NCBI RefSeq assembly: GCF_020360975.1
Contig: NW_025408675.1
Location: 2,356,001-2,420,000, forward strand
Reading direction: 5' to 3'
DNA length: 64,000 nucleotides
Source: Hirsutella rhossiliensis
Lineage: Eukaryota; Ascomycota; Sordariomycetes; Hypocreales; Ophiocordycipitaceae
Shown: positions 1 to 12,200 of the stretch, piece by piece
How positions within the stretch are numbered: position 1 is the stretch's first letter
Layout of the letters: the number at the start of each line of letters is the position of its first letter
The notes under the pieces: generated by a model
What the model was told of the DNA's origin: nothing
Database searches by the model: none
Seen by the model: only the letters and a program-made list of their open reading frames with translations
Position numbers and translations under genes: made by a program

Positions 1-1450
1 CTTTTATATAGGAGTTTCGAGATAACTTTAGATATCTTCTTATTTCTCTTTATAACGTTAATAATAAGCTCCTTTAGTATTATATAGTAGATAAAGTATA
101 ACTAGACTATAGATTCTTCTTAGCTATTAAGTTATACCTTACGCTATAGGTATAAGTAGAGACTAAGCTATTTTATAACTTCCGTAATAGTCTTAGGCTT
201 TTTAGTATTATAATAGTCTAAGCGGTCGTTAGTAGTTTCTAGTTATTTAATATTATATATATAGTAGTATTAAAAAAGTCTCTTCTTCGCTTCTTTTTAG
301 GTAAGTCCGTCTATAAGAATTTTAATAGTAAGGGCTTATATAGAGGAGATATAGACTTTAAGCTAGTCTATTTTATCCTTATTATAAATATAGTTAATAT
401 ATATCTCCTATTTAAACTTCTTAAGAAATTTAGTTACGTTTTTACCGTTAAATTTACTAATAAATAAGAGTTATAGTTAGTAGAGTCTTCCTATAAGGTT
501 ATCTTAGCTTCTAGCGAGTATATCTCTAAGTCTATTAGTAATCTTATTAATATCTACCTTAATTTTCTTTATATCGCTAGTAGTAGGATTAAATAATCCC
601 TCTTAACGGCTAGCGTTTCTAGATATAGTATACCTATAGATTATAAGGTTATGAAATTTAAAGTTAGAGTTTTTAAAGTTAGAGGATATCTTATTATAAC
701 TATCTTATTACTTACTTTCTTATCTATTAGCGGGAGGTAGGCGTTCTCTATAAGCTACCGCGTAGAGGAGAGCTAAGGTTAAGGTTATTAAGGTATCCCT
801 TATTAATACCTATATTAGTATTATTAGTATATAAATAAGTAAGAGGTCTTAGTAGGGTTTTAGAACGGTCTAGATTATACTATCGTTATTATTTATATCT
901 TTTAAAGTATTATATAAAGATCGTAGTTTCTTAACTAAGTTACTAGTATTAAGGATCGTAGGGCCGATAATAAGAGCTCGGGGTTTTTTAGTATTAGCTT
1001 ATTACTTTTCCTTTACTATTAGCAAAGGTATTATTTAATTATTTATTTCCTAGTAAGTCTATCGCCTTATTAGGTCCTTAACTCTAGCTATTAAGGTAGT
1101 TACTACTTTAATTATTAAATCCCTAGATTTTATTTTTTTCTAAATAGTACTATCGTTCTTTAAGTATTCTCGGCTTTATAAAGCTACTCGTCGCCGTATA
1201 AATAGAACGGAATAACGAGTTTATACCTTAGAGACTAGTTTTAACGGGGATAAGGGTATATACTTAAAGCACGCATAGTATATAGCTAAGGATTAGTAGA
1301 GCAATTAACTATATAATTATCTAATTATTAGTCTTATATATAGTTCTAAGGGCCTTAGGTTATAGATATAAGTCTTAGAGATTTCTTTACTTTATACCTT
1401 TTTATCTCTACTAGAGTCGCGTAACTAGCGGCCTCTACTTTAAATAGGAA
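1..1450. other. RIP-mutated stretch, not assigned
   Basis: There is almost no CA or TG dinucleotide here and no open frame of useful size. The segment lies upstream of the pol relic that starts near 1500. It could hold the gag and 5' LTR of that element or a different repeat, but I found no LTR partner and no recognisable motif. It is repeat-derived judging only by the mutation pattern. Confidence 0.5.
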
Positions 1451-4400
1451 AAATAAAAATTTAAATTAACTATAATTAAGGAAGATACTTAATTAGATAA
1501 TCGAGGTCTTTATAACGCCTTTAAGTATACTTAGAAGTAAGTTAAAAGGGGAGTGCTAGGGGTCTTATCCCTCCCTTACCGGGCTAATATCTATAAGGGT
1601 ACGATCTTACCTATTAAAGTATTCCTAGGAAGGCTATAGATAAAGAAAAACTAAGTAATATATAATATAGTAAGGGATCGGATTTAGTATAGTAAGGCTA
1701 AGATCTAAATAGGCCTATAAGGATTAAAAGTAGTAAGAAGGATAGAATAGATTTAAGGGGCAAAGATCGTTAGCGCGGTAGTATTTATAGTAGAATATTA
1801 AAGGGAGAAGGTAGTAAGGAATAATAAGGAAAGGCAGAGGATAGTTAATATCTAAGCGATTATAATAAAGGATATAGAGAGAGCACTCTAGCTAAAGATA
1901 GCGGTAGACCTAATAAACTATATCTTAAAGTAAGCGCTAAATATATACCTAGACCTCTTTATACTAAAGAAGGCTTTAGAGATACCCCTATATAGGCTAA
2001 GGGTAGACTATAAGATTAACTTAATACTAAATAAAGATAGGGTAGAGCCCCCCTTACTATAGGGACCCCTTTACGATATATTAAGGGAGGAACTCTTAGT
2101 ACTAAGGAAGACCCTAAGCGAGCTAATAAAGGTAAACCTAATCCGCTTAATTAGCTCCTTAGCCGTGGCCTTAGTACTCTTTACCTAAAAGTTAAATAGT
2201 CGCTTATAATTTTACTATAACTACTAAGCCCTAAACGCGATTATAAAAAGGGATAGGTACGCGCTACCCTTAATTATAGAGATACTATAGATACTTATAA
2301 AGGTAAAGTAGTTTATAAAGCTCGACGTTATAACGGCGTTTTATAAGATCTAGATAATAAAGGGCTATAAGTTTAAGATAGCCTTTTAGATAAGGTTTAG
2401 ATTATTTAAGTAGTAAGTATACCTATTTAGCTTAATAAGGACGCCGGCTACCTTTTAATAATATATTAATAAGGTATTAAAGGAATACCTATATAAGTTT
2501 ATTATAACGTATATAGATAACGTCTTAATCTACTTATTAAGGACTCTCTAAGACTACTAAGAGAAGGTAGTAAGGGTACTCTAAAAGCTATAAAAGGCGG
2601 GCTTAATATTAGACCTAAGGAAGTACGACTTTATAATAAAGGAGGTTAAGTACCTAGGCTTTATTATATAAGTAAGGGGTAAGGTTCGATATAACCTAGA
2701 GAAGATTTAAGTAATATAGATATAGCGGGCACCCTAGAATATAAAAGGAGTCTAGAGCTTCCTTAGCTTCGCGAACTACTACTAGGCCTTTATACTACTT
2801 TATATAAAAGCATCGGTATACTTAGATAGCCTTTATAAGAAAGGTACGATCTTTAAATAAATAGATAAGTACTAAGTAGTATTTAAGTTTATCTAGAACG
2901 CCTTCTATAACGCCTTAATACTATAGCTCTATAACCTAGAAAGAGAAATATACTTAAAGGTAGACTATTCTAGATACGCGATAAGGGGGGCGCTAATATA
3001 AGTAGGGCTAGATAGTATACAATACTTAGTAGGATTCTTTTTAAAGAGACTAAACCTAGTAGAGTATAACTACTTAATTTACGATAAAGAGATACTTATA
3101 ATTATATAGTACTTAGACTTCTAAGGAGTAGAACTCTAAAACGTACTTACTTTTATAGTATTAACTAACTATAATAACCTAAGGTACTTTATAATAAAGA
3201 AGAAGTTAAATAAGAGATAAAGCTAATAGGTAATAAAGCTTATATCCTATAACTTTATACTAGAGTTCTAGCTAAGAAGGCTAGCGGTAGTACCTAACGC
3301 GCTATCCTACTAAGAGTAGGATCGGCTAGCGGGCGAAATAGATAAAAGGGAGATAGGGCGGGTAGTCTAGATAATTATAGAGACTATATACCCGCGGGGC
3401 CGCTTAGTCCCCGCTAGGGGCCGACACGCCGACTTACTAAGACGCTTAGCCTAAGATAGGGCGGTAGTAGTAGCGCTATAGGTAGGTAGAGGAGGGGTAA
3501 GCGCGATAGTATATATCTATAGAGTAAGGGGGCCTATTAAATAACTTAAGGAAGAGGTAAATAGGGGTAATAACTAACTAGAACTTAACCTAAACTTAAG
3601 CCGAAATATACCCTAGGAATAAGCTAACCCTATACTAGTATTTAATAACTAAGAGCTATAAAAGAAATAAATAAAGGTATTAAGGAAAGATAAGGAATAC
3701 TAAGCGGTATTTTAAGTAGTATATAAAAAGGAGAGATCGCTAGTACTAAAATAGTAACTAAAGGTATAGCTAAGTAAATATATAATTAACGTTAGGAGAT
3801 AGTTATACTTTTAAGAGAGGCTATAGGTACTAGGGAAACTAAAGTATAATAAAGGAGAGGGGGCCAAGGAATAAGATATACTTTAGGTATAGATAGCCTA
3901 ATAAACGTATAACTTAATAGCGGTAGGATACTTAGGGAGAGAGGGGACCCTAGTAATACTAGCCTAAGAATTCTTTTAGCCTAGCTAGTTAGCGATAGTA
4001 AGGCGGCTCGTCGTAAACTATAGACTATATAGGAGGGGGTATATATAAAAGTAACTTTAAAAGGGACTCCTAAAGCCCTTACTACCGCCGTCCTAACCGT
4101 TTATATACCTATCGATAGACTTTATAGTCGAACTACCGCTAACTAAGATAGAAAGCGTAAAGTACCTTTAAGTAATTATAGACTAGCTAATAAAAGCGGT
4201 AACGCTTAAAGCGATGCTAATAATAAGGGTAGTAGTATATATAACGAGGTTCTTTTAAGCTTACTTTTACTTTTATAAGATACTAAAGTTAATTATATTA
4301 AATAAAGGGAAGAACTAAATAAGAAGCTTTTAAAGGAAGTTCTATAAATAAATAAAAGTATAAAGGAAGTTAAGTTTAGTATACTACTTATAGATAGATA

Positions 4401-5450
4401 GGTTAACTAAGTATATAAATTAAGAAGTATAAGTATACCTTTAAGCGTATATTTACTATAGCTAGGATAACTAAGGAGCGTAGCTACTATATATATAAGC
4501 TATACTAAATAACTATATATCGTCGATAATAGGTATAAGCCTATTCTTTGCGATATATAGATATAATATCGAGCCGGTCTAAATAGCGAGGGAGGAAGGG
4601 CCGCTAGCGCTAAAAGTAAAGGGGGCAAGGGAGCTCGCTTAAAGGATAAGAGAGGTAACTAACTTCCTATAAACCGCTATTATCGCGGTATAAGTAAGAT
4701 AAAAAGAGATAGTAAACTAAAGGAGAGCCTTAGTAAAGAGGTTTAAAGTAAGCGATAAGGTATAGGTAGATATAGCTAAATATATAACTAACTAGCTATA
4801 TAGGAAGCTCGACTAGCTATACTAAAAGTATATTATAATAAAGGTAGTAAGCCTATATATAGTAGAGCTCGATATATTAAGGAGGGTATATAAGAGGCTC
4901 TATATAGAATTTCTCTATTAAGTAGTAGAGAACCTACTACTTAAATAGGTAGTCGACGACTACTAACCGCTACTAGTAATTAAGGAGGACGACGAGCCTA
5001 AGTATATCGTTAAAGAGATCTAGTAAGCGCGGTAAAAGTAAAGGGGGAGGGGTAGATAGCGATAGGTACTTATAAAATAGTAAGGGTATATAAACCTATT
5101 ATAGTACCCGCTAAATAACTTCTAAGAGATAGAAGCCTTAAAGGGATTTAAGAGATAGTAGGGAAATATAAGGGAGAACGATAAAGGAGGGGTAAGAGAA
5201 AGGGATAAAAAGGAGAGTAGAAGATAAAGAAGGGGAAATAAAAGATAGAAGGGGGAGAAAGAGAAAGAGGTAGGAGATAAAAAACGCTTATTAAAGAATA
5301 AGGAAAAGATAAAGAAGAACTATAGTATTAAAGGGAAATAATAAAAGATAGATAAAGGATAGATATAGGATAGATAGCAATAAAGGATAGATAAGGATAA
5401 GGATAAGGGTAAGATATAATAAGATAAGATATAGATATAGTAGGACGTAC
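1450..5450 (+). mobile_element. Gypsy-4: RIP-mutated chromovirus pol relic
   Basis: Reading the plus strand through the stops, and treating TAA/TAG as mutated CAA/CAG/TGG, gives Gypsy pol in order. A reverse transcriptase core around 2290-2360 reads KLDV-x-AF-x-KI. The YIDN box, from YxDD, is near 2510-2527. An RNase H/tether region follows at about 2880-3400 and integrase at about 3800-4700. A C-terminal chromodomain lies near 4960-5150, with a glycine-tyrosine motif and a mutated W-x-P-L. This order (RT, RNase H, integrase, chromodomain) defines a chromovirus. All ATG codons and most tryptophan and glutamine codons are gone, so it is dead. LTRs were not identified, so the ends are approximate. 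Confidence 0.8.
5150..5440. repeat. Purine-rich low-complexity tract
   Basis: About 290 bases are nearly all A and G on the plus strand, with many GATA, GGATA and AAGGATA-type short repeats. The tract follows directly on the chromodomain end of the Gypsy-4 relic. It could include the old C-terminal tail of pol (Lys/Glu rich) or a polypurine-type region. No gene is supported. Confidence 0.6.
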
Positions 5451-6180
5451 TAAGGATATTAACTTAATTTTAACTAACTATAAACGCCTTTTAACTACCG
5501 CTTAATTACTTTAAGATATTAAGGTATATCTAAGCCTAGCGTATAGATATAGTAGCGTAAGTAAGCTTAATATACTAAAACGATAGTTAGAGATAAATAA
5601 TAAGATAAGGTTAAAGGAGGAATAAAGTATATATATAAAGGTCGCTTTAATAGTTATCGAACGTCCTTTAAGATATATAGTCTTAGAGGGCGTTAGTAGC
5701 AGCGATTATATCCTTAGTATACTATTATTATATTAGCGTCTTATTAAATAAAGTTAAAGGAGAGTAATAGATAGGAAGGTAGCGTAATCTAGCGTAAGTA
5801 TAAGCAAAGTAAATTATAAGTATATAGCGACGCTTAATTCTAATAGGTACTATACTATATCTTAACGCTTAGCGACGTTATTTAGCCTATATAGGCGAGA
5901 TAGGATAGCCGCTATATAGTAGTACTATAGGTCGCGCTATACTTACTAAGAGATATAGGCGGACGCGTCGACTAGCGTAAAAGTAGTAGAGTATAGTCGC
6001 CCGGCGTGCTAGGAGGCGGGGTGCCGCTATATAGAGTAAAGAAGCTAGCGGGCGTGCGAGGGCCTATAGTAGTTATAATATAGCGCGGCGCGGCGATAGA
6101 AGTTAGGTAAAGTAAGGGCACGTATATAGAGGGAGTAAAGCTTAAAGGAGGAAAAAGAAAGAAAGAAAGAAAGGGGATAA
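5450..6180 (-). pseudogene. Possible antisense reading frame downstream of Gypsy-4 pol
   Basis: On the minus strand one frame stays readable over a few hundred bases if TAA/TAG are read as mutated glutamine codons. It is leucine- and isoleucine-rich and I recognise no domain. Its place and direction (after pol, opposite strand) match the antisense frames of the other Gypsy copies in this window, and that is the main reason to list it. The high TA content can create such frames by chance, so confidence is low. Confidence 0.25.
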
Positions 6181-6185
6181 AAGAA

Positions 6186-6290
6186 GGGTATTTATATATA
6201 GTAGGGTATATATATAGTTAGTAAGGTACGGGGGTATTTATATATAGTAGGGTATATATATAGTTAGTAAGGTACGGGGGTATATATATA
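6186..6290. repeat. 46-bp tandem repeat, about 2.3 copies
   Basis: The unit begins GGGTATTTATATATAGTAGG and ends near GGTACGG. The same T of the unit falls at 6189, 6235 and 6281, giving a period of 46. The first two copies are almost identical even though the surroundings are heavily mutated. This suggests duplication after most of the RIP, or selection for or conversion of the array. Confidence 0.85.
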
Positions 6291-6730
6291 AAGGAGGGAA
6301 GGATAAGGCGGAATAGGTATATAAAAGGGCGGTATATAAAGGGATAGGGCGAGTATAAGGTAAAAGGAAGCGACCGCGCGCGCTAAGAAAAAAGGGGATA
6401 GTAATAATAGAAAGGTAGTAAGAAAGGAATAGGAGTACTACTAATAAGAAGGAGAGAGCGGGGGTAGTATTATAGGCTACGCCTATAAAAGGCTAAGGTT
6501 ATACTATAGCGACCGTACTAAAGTTAAGCTAAAGTAAACCTATATATAAGTAGAGCTCGACCTAAACTTAGGCCGAATAGTACTTATATATAGGTCGAGC
6601 TAAGGACTAAAGAAGATAGATAACTATCGCGACTAAGATAGAGTTTTCCTCCTTTCTCCTTAGCTTTAAATAAATAATTATTCGGCCTTATACTACTATA
6701 CTAAGTATACGCCGGCCCTTAATAGGTAGG

Positions 6731-6952
6731 TAAAGAAAAATATAAATAGTTATTACTACTCTTACTTTAACTTATAAGACTAGTAGCTAGTTTATATTTA
6801 ACGTATATAATAATATATAGTAGCTAGTCTATATAATACGTTTAAATATATATAGTAGCTAGTCTATTTAATTACCCGTTAAACTTATACTAGATCTAAG
6901 TAGAAAGTAAGGTTAAGGTACTAGCCTTATACTAAGGGACTAGTATATAATA
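6731..6952 (+). repeat. LTR-like unit, inverted copy of 57121-57342
   Basis: About 222 bases match the reverse complement of 57121-57342. Both contain a triplicated TAGTAGCTAGT motif and the shared core ACTAAGGGACTAGTATATAA. The match starts and stops abruptly at both ends. The flanks (GTAGG and ATATC) show no target duplication, so this may be one LTR of an element whose other end is lost, or a mutated solo LTR. Confidence 0.6.
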
Positions 6953-7625
6953 ATATCGGCCTAGTTACTAAATATAAAAGTAATAGCCTTAAGAAGGATT
7001 AGCTTATTAATTATAATATTTAAAGTTAAAAGGAAACTTACTTAGTTATAGGTCGCGGTATATCTATAGTACTACTTATAGCGCGTTAAGGAAACCCTTA
7101 AGAAAATATAGTTAATTAAGAGTACCTTAATAAGCTTAGGCTTAGTTATACTATATACCTTAATAACTATCTTAAAATAATATATATATTAAAGCTTATA
7201 ATAGATAACCCCTTAGGCCCTTACTAAGCGGGCTTTAGCCTTAAATTAAGTATACTTTTTTATAAGAGTAGACCGCTTTATACTACTACTTAAGTGCCTT
7301 TATCTTTAGCGCCGCTATTCTTAGGTTTATTAATAGGAGGAGTTAAATTATAGCTATCTCTATTATTACTATTATTATTATCTTATCCTTTATTTAGCTA
7401 GGTATTAAGATCGTTTTAGCCCTTATTTAGCTAGGCCTTATTATTAATATTAGCCTAATTATTTTAAGGAGCGGCTTAAGCGATAATCTCTTATTAGCTA
7501 AAGCCGCCCTTTTAAGATAAAGTAGCTAAGTTATTAGCTCTTACTTAAGAGCGCTTAAGTATAGTCTTTTTATTAGTATTAATATCGCTAATAAAGGTAA
7601 TAGACTTATAAGTTTCCTAGCTTAT
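6953..7625. other. RIP-mutated flank of Gypsy-3
   Basis: This TA-rich sequence has no recognisable gene. It is the left flank of the Gypsy-3 insertion. Its last five bases, CTTAT (7621-7625), recur at 22558-22562, so the pre-insertion sequence continued into the stretch now starting at 22563. Confidence 0.6.
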
Positions 7626-7823
7626 TATTATAGGGTAGGTAGAGGGTTATACTATAAGTACCTTTTATTATATTATAATAATAAGCTATATAGGATCTAA
7701 CTATATACTATACCTATCGCTATTAAATATATATTTATATATATAGCCTACCTTACCTTATAACGCTATTAGCTAAGGTCTAAGCTAATACCTAGACTTA
7801 TACTAAGGGTAAATACCCTTATA
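7626..7823 (-). repeat. Gypsy-3 3' LTR (left)
   Basis: This is a 198-bp LTR with RIP-altered TG...CA ends, now TATTATAG...CCCTTATA. It aligns along its whole length with 14302-14489 plus 22548-22557. The two copies differ mainly by C-to-T and G-to-A changes, as RIP predicts. Confidence 0.9.
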
Positions 7824-8039
7824 TAAGGTTCCTACCCCTCTTTATATAAGCGGTCCCTTATAATATTAATCCTATACCTTAGCGCGTAGCTAGGAGGTAA
7901 ATAACTTACTAGCGCGCCCTTATTACTCTTTCCTTTTAACTATACTATTATTATTAGTATTAGTAGTAGTAGCTATAACTATAACTATAAGTCTCTTAGT
8001 GCTTAGCTATACGCTACCGCCTATATACGAGCTAACCTA

Positions 8040-8994
8040 TACCCTTATTAGTTATTTAAATAATTTAATATATCCTCCCTTACCTTATCTTACTTCTTCG
8101 CTAAGATTAATAACTTCGTTAATCGCGCCCTTACCTTACCTACTACCCTACCTATTGCCCCCGCCGCCTTAGTCGCGCTTACCGCCGCTTCGCGCTACCC
8201 GCTGCCTAGCTTCTCGGCCGTTAACTTTACTACCCACGCCGCCGCCGCCCCCGCTACGCTCTCCGCTACTAGCCGCCGCGATAATAACGACGATAATAAT
8301 AACGATAATAAGCGCGGGTCCTCGCTACCCTCCTTTATAAGCCCCTCTACCTTTATTCTCGCGAGTATTACTAACTCCCTATATTAATATAAGTATACTA
8401 TAGCCTAGGGCGCTACCTAAGGTTCCTCCTATATATAGTATACCTTATAATCCCTCTCCTACGCTAACTAAGCCGGCCGCCCTTAAGGCAGCTACTTCCT
8501 ATACGCTTAGGCTAGCTATACTTATAAGGTTACGCCGCCTATCCATACCTATACTACCGCGGCTTAGAGCGCTATAAAGCTAAGTAAGGACTAAAATAAG
8601 GCTAAGCGCGCTTTAACCGCTACCGCCGCTACCTACTATAATTTACGGTTCCTTAAGCGCGCCGCCCTTATACCTAAGTATATAAGCTCCTTTTCCTATA
8701 CTCCCTACGGCGCTAACTCTCTCTCTCTTAGGGGTACCGTCGCCGCCGCCCTAGCCGCCCCCGCTACCTTTACCGCTGCTACCTCTACTACTACTAGTAC
8801 CGCCGCCGCCGCCGCCGCTATCCTTAACGCCGCCGCCGTTACCGCTTAGCTAAGTAGCTTAGAGGGCTAGATCTATGCCTTTAAGGCCGGGGCCGCGCTT
8901 TATACTAAGGAGGAGGAGGAGGAGGAGGAGAAGGAGGAGGATAAGGATAACCGTTTAGTAGTTAAGACCCCGCTAAAGAAAAAGGCCCGCTAAG
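8040..8994 (+). pseudogene. Antisense accessory frame of Gypsy-3, Ala-rich with acidic tail
   Basis: This plus-strand frame runs opposite to Gypsy-3 pol and lies between its chromodomain end and its 3' LTR. It is GC-rich compared with the surroundings, with alanine- and proline-coding GCC/CCG runs. It ends in a short segment reading LSSLEGQIYAFKAGAALY followed by a run of glutamates (the AGG/GAG repeat near 8908-8941) and a basic KKKAR. The antisense frame of Gypsy-2 ends in a related LEGRLSAL segment followed by KEE and an Asn/Asp tail. The central parts also align. RIP stops interrupt it. I recognise no named domain; the end looks like a short coiled coil. The product is unknown. Confidence 0.6.
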
Positions 8995-9249
8995 CTTAGT
9001 CTATATACCCTTAAGCGCGCTTATAAGGGCTAATACGATTTATTTATACTACCGCTAACCTAAGTACGCCCTACTTATTATCTATAGTCGCGGTATCTAT
9101 AATATATACTTATAGCTTATACTAGTATAGCGACCGCTATAGGCTTAGTGCCTTACCGCTTCCTTAAGAGTAGGGCGTAGTCTCCTTTATATCTTAAGGT
9201 ATTAGCCGCTTTACCGCTAAGGGGGTAGCTTCTCTCGCTAGGCTATCGT

Positions 9250-12200
9250 TCTCCTTTACTAGCCTATAAAGGGCCTTAAACTTATTTAGCGCTACTATAC
9301 CCTTAAACTTAGAAGCCGGCTCCTACGTTAGGTCTTAGTAGCCGCGCTACTTAACGAGGACTTCGCGCTTCCTACTATAGCTTATATTCTTTTAACGGGC
9401 TACTTATAACTCCTTTACTAAGAACTCCTCCTTCCCTTTAATAAGGATAGCGGCTAGTTAGGGATCTACTATCTCTTAGCTTAGTAAGGGGTCTATAGCG
9501 GCGCGATAAAGGAGGTCGACGTTAATTATACTATAAATACTAAAGGGTAGCCCCTCTAGCTTTATAGTCTATAAACTTAGTACCCTCTTTACTATATACT
9601 TAGTATATAGCTAGTCGAGCTTCTTCTTTAGCCTCGTTAACCTATAGTTATAGAGGTCTAGCTAGACCTTATCCCTTATAGCGAACCTATTTATAGGATC
9701 CCTTAACTTATTAGCCTACCGCTTTTAGTCTTAGGCGGTAGACGCTATTAAGGATTAATAGAACTCTATAACTTATTATAGCTTTTATATAAAAGCGGAC
9801 GCCCTACCCTTTAAGGAGCTAGCTAAGTAGCGCTCTATACTTATATCTATAATAATAGGCTATACTAATAGCGGTTTAAACCTATATAGCGCGAGGAAGG
9901 GGGATATACTAATAAAGGAGTTCGACCTACTATTAAGCGCTATCTAAGCTATAAGAAGCTACTTATCTTAGTTTACTTAGTTATAGGCTATTACCCTTTA
10001 AAGGTAAGCTTATACTTTTTAGTTAAGGCGTTTAGGCCCCTTATTAGTCTATAAGTAGTAGGCTATACTTAGTAACTAAATAACTTAAAGTAGCTTATAA
10101 AGGTACTATTAAAAGTAGCTGGTTTAATTAGTGCCCTTATTACTAGTAATTAAGGCTAGCTATTAATAAAAGCAAGCGTAGTACTAAAGGAAGCGCTTAG
10201 CGTAGGCCTTTGCTTTTATAGATAGTATTAGCTTTAGTACTACCTCCTTACTTAAACGGTCCTTAATTACCTAGAGATTATAGTTGCCGCTTACTATAAG
10301 AGGGAGGTCTATAATAAAGTCTATCTATATATATATATAGAAATAGTTAGGGGCTAATAGTAACTTTAATAGCCCCCTTTTAAGCGCTTACTAGATCTTT
10401 AAGCGGCTAAAGATATTATAATTATAAAAGAAACAGCGGATATATAGTATTATAAGCGGCTAGTAAAAGTCCTAGCTAATTACTACTAATATACCCTTAT
10501 AGCTAAGATAGCTAATTACGCTTAAGTTATAGATTATCTATATAATCTGCCCTCTTAACCTATCCCGCTCCTTAACTTCTAAGAGGGCCGCCCTAGCTAT
10601 AGCCTCTATCGTCGCCGGCGCGCCTAAGACCTATAGCCTACCCTTATAGCGAAGGTAGCTATAGGGGTCGATATAGTAGTCGCCTACTTAGACTTTTAAC
10701 TTAAGGCCGCGGTTAAAGGAGCGCGCCCCTACTTCTATAGCGTAGCGTATACTTATATATATACTATTCTATACCGCTAGCTAGTCCTATAGGCATTAGA
10801 GCTCCTTATCTTAAAAGATATACTAAGGGACGTCGGGCGTACCTTTAAGGGGGGCCGGGACCCTAGCCGCTCTTAAGGGGTCGCCCTCTACCTTTAATAG
10901 AGTAGCGCTAAGGTAAGTCTAGAGCGCCTTATCCGGGATTATCTATATATCTTATATATCGAGGTCTATAAAGGTAGGCCGATCCTATTCCCTTTATAAG
11001 AGGGCGTCTAAGACTATAGCCTCCTTACTTAGTCTATACTTAATATAGAACTAAAAGCGTAAGAGAAACTCTACCTAGCGCGCTTACTACTTTAAGAGAT
11101 ACTATTAGGTTATAAAGTATTTAAGGTTCTTATAGTTTATAAGGATCTTAAAGCTCTTATAGCTATAAAGCTCCGCTTACTACTACTTAAGGTAGCTAAT
11201 AATCGCTAATATCTCCTTATTATAGATTAAGTAGTTCCTCTTTACTATAGTAAGCTTATATAAGTAGAACGCTATAAGCCTCCTTTACCTTTTTACTTCT
11301 TAAGATAAGGTTCCCTTAAGTATATAGCCGCTATAGTCCGCTTTTATAGTTAAGGGATTATTAAAGTCCTATTATAATAGTACTAGGGCCTATAAGAATA
11401 AGTCCTTAAGGGCTTAGAACGCCTCTACCTATATAGGTTCTTAAGAGAAAGGGGCCCTATCCCCTATTAGCTCGTTAAGCAGTAGTACGATCTATAAGAA
11501 CCCCTTAATAAAGACTTAGTAGTAGTTAGTAAAGCTAAGGAAGCTTTATATACCTCGTTATAATATCGGGGTTACCTAGTCGTAGATAGCTTAGATCTTA
11601 GCTAGGTCCGCTTATACGCCTACGCCCGCGATAATAATAAAGAAAAGGTATTTAACGCGCTTAACGCTAAATTCGTATTTATCTAGGTCTAGGTATAAGC
11701 CGTGCTCTACTAAGCGGTTTAGTACCTTCTATACCTTCTATATATAGTCTTTATAGCTCCTACTTAAATAGATAAGAATATTTTCTATATATATAAATAC
11801 GAACTTATTAAGGAAACCCTTAAGTACCTAGTTAATATAACGTTAGAACGTAGCTAGGGCACCTACTAAGCTAAAGGGGGTAACTATCTACTTAAATAAG
11901 CTATATCTTATATAGAACGCTATCTTTTACTCCTCCTTATATACTATTTATACCTTATAGAACGCTTAGATAATATTAAGCTTTATAAACTACTTTACCT
12001 TTACTAGGTTATAGAGGGTCTCTCCTATAAGCGGAAGGGGGTACTAGTCTAAGCGTATAATCGAGTTTAACGCTTAGTAGTCTATATAAAAGTAAAGTCC
12101 CTCCCCTAGCTTTTATATAAATAAGACTAGAGCCGCCGCCTTAAAGGAGCTAGCCCTAATAAATCCTTTATTAAGGAGGTCTATAAGGGTCTTCTTTAAT

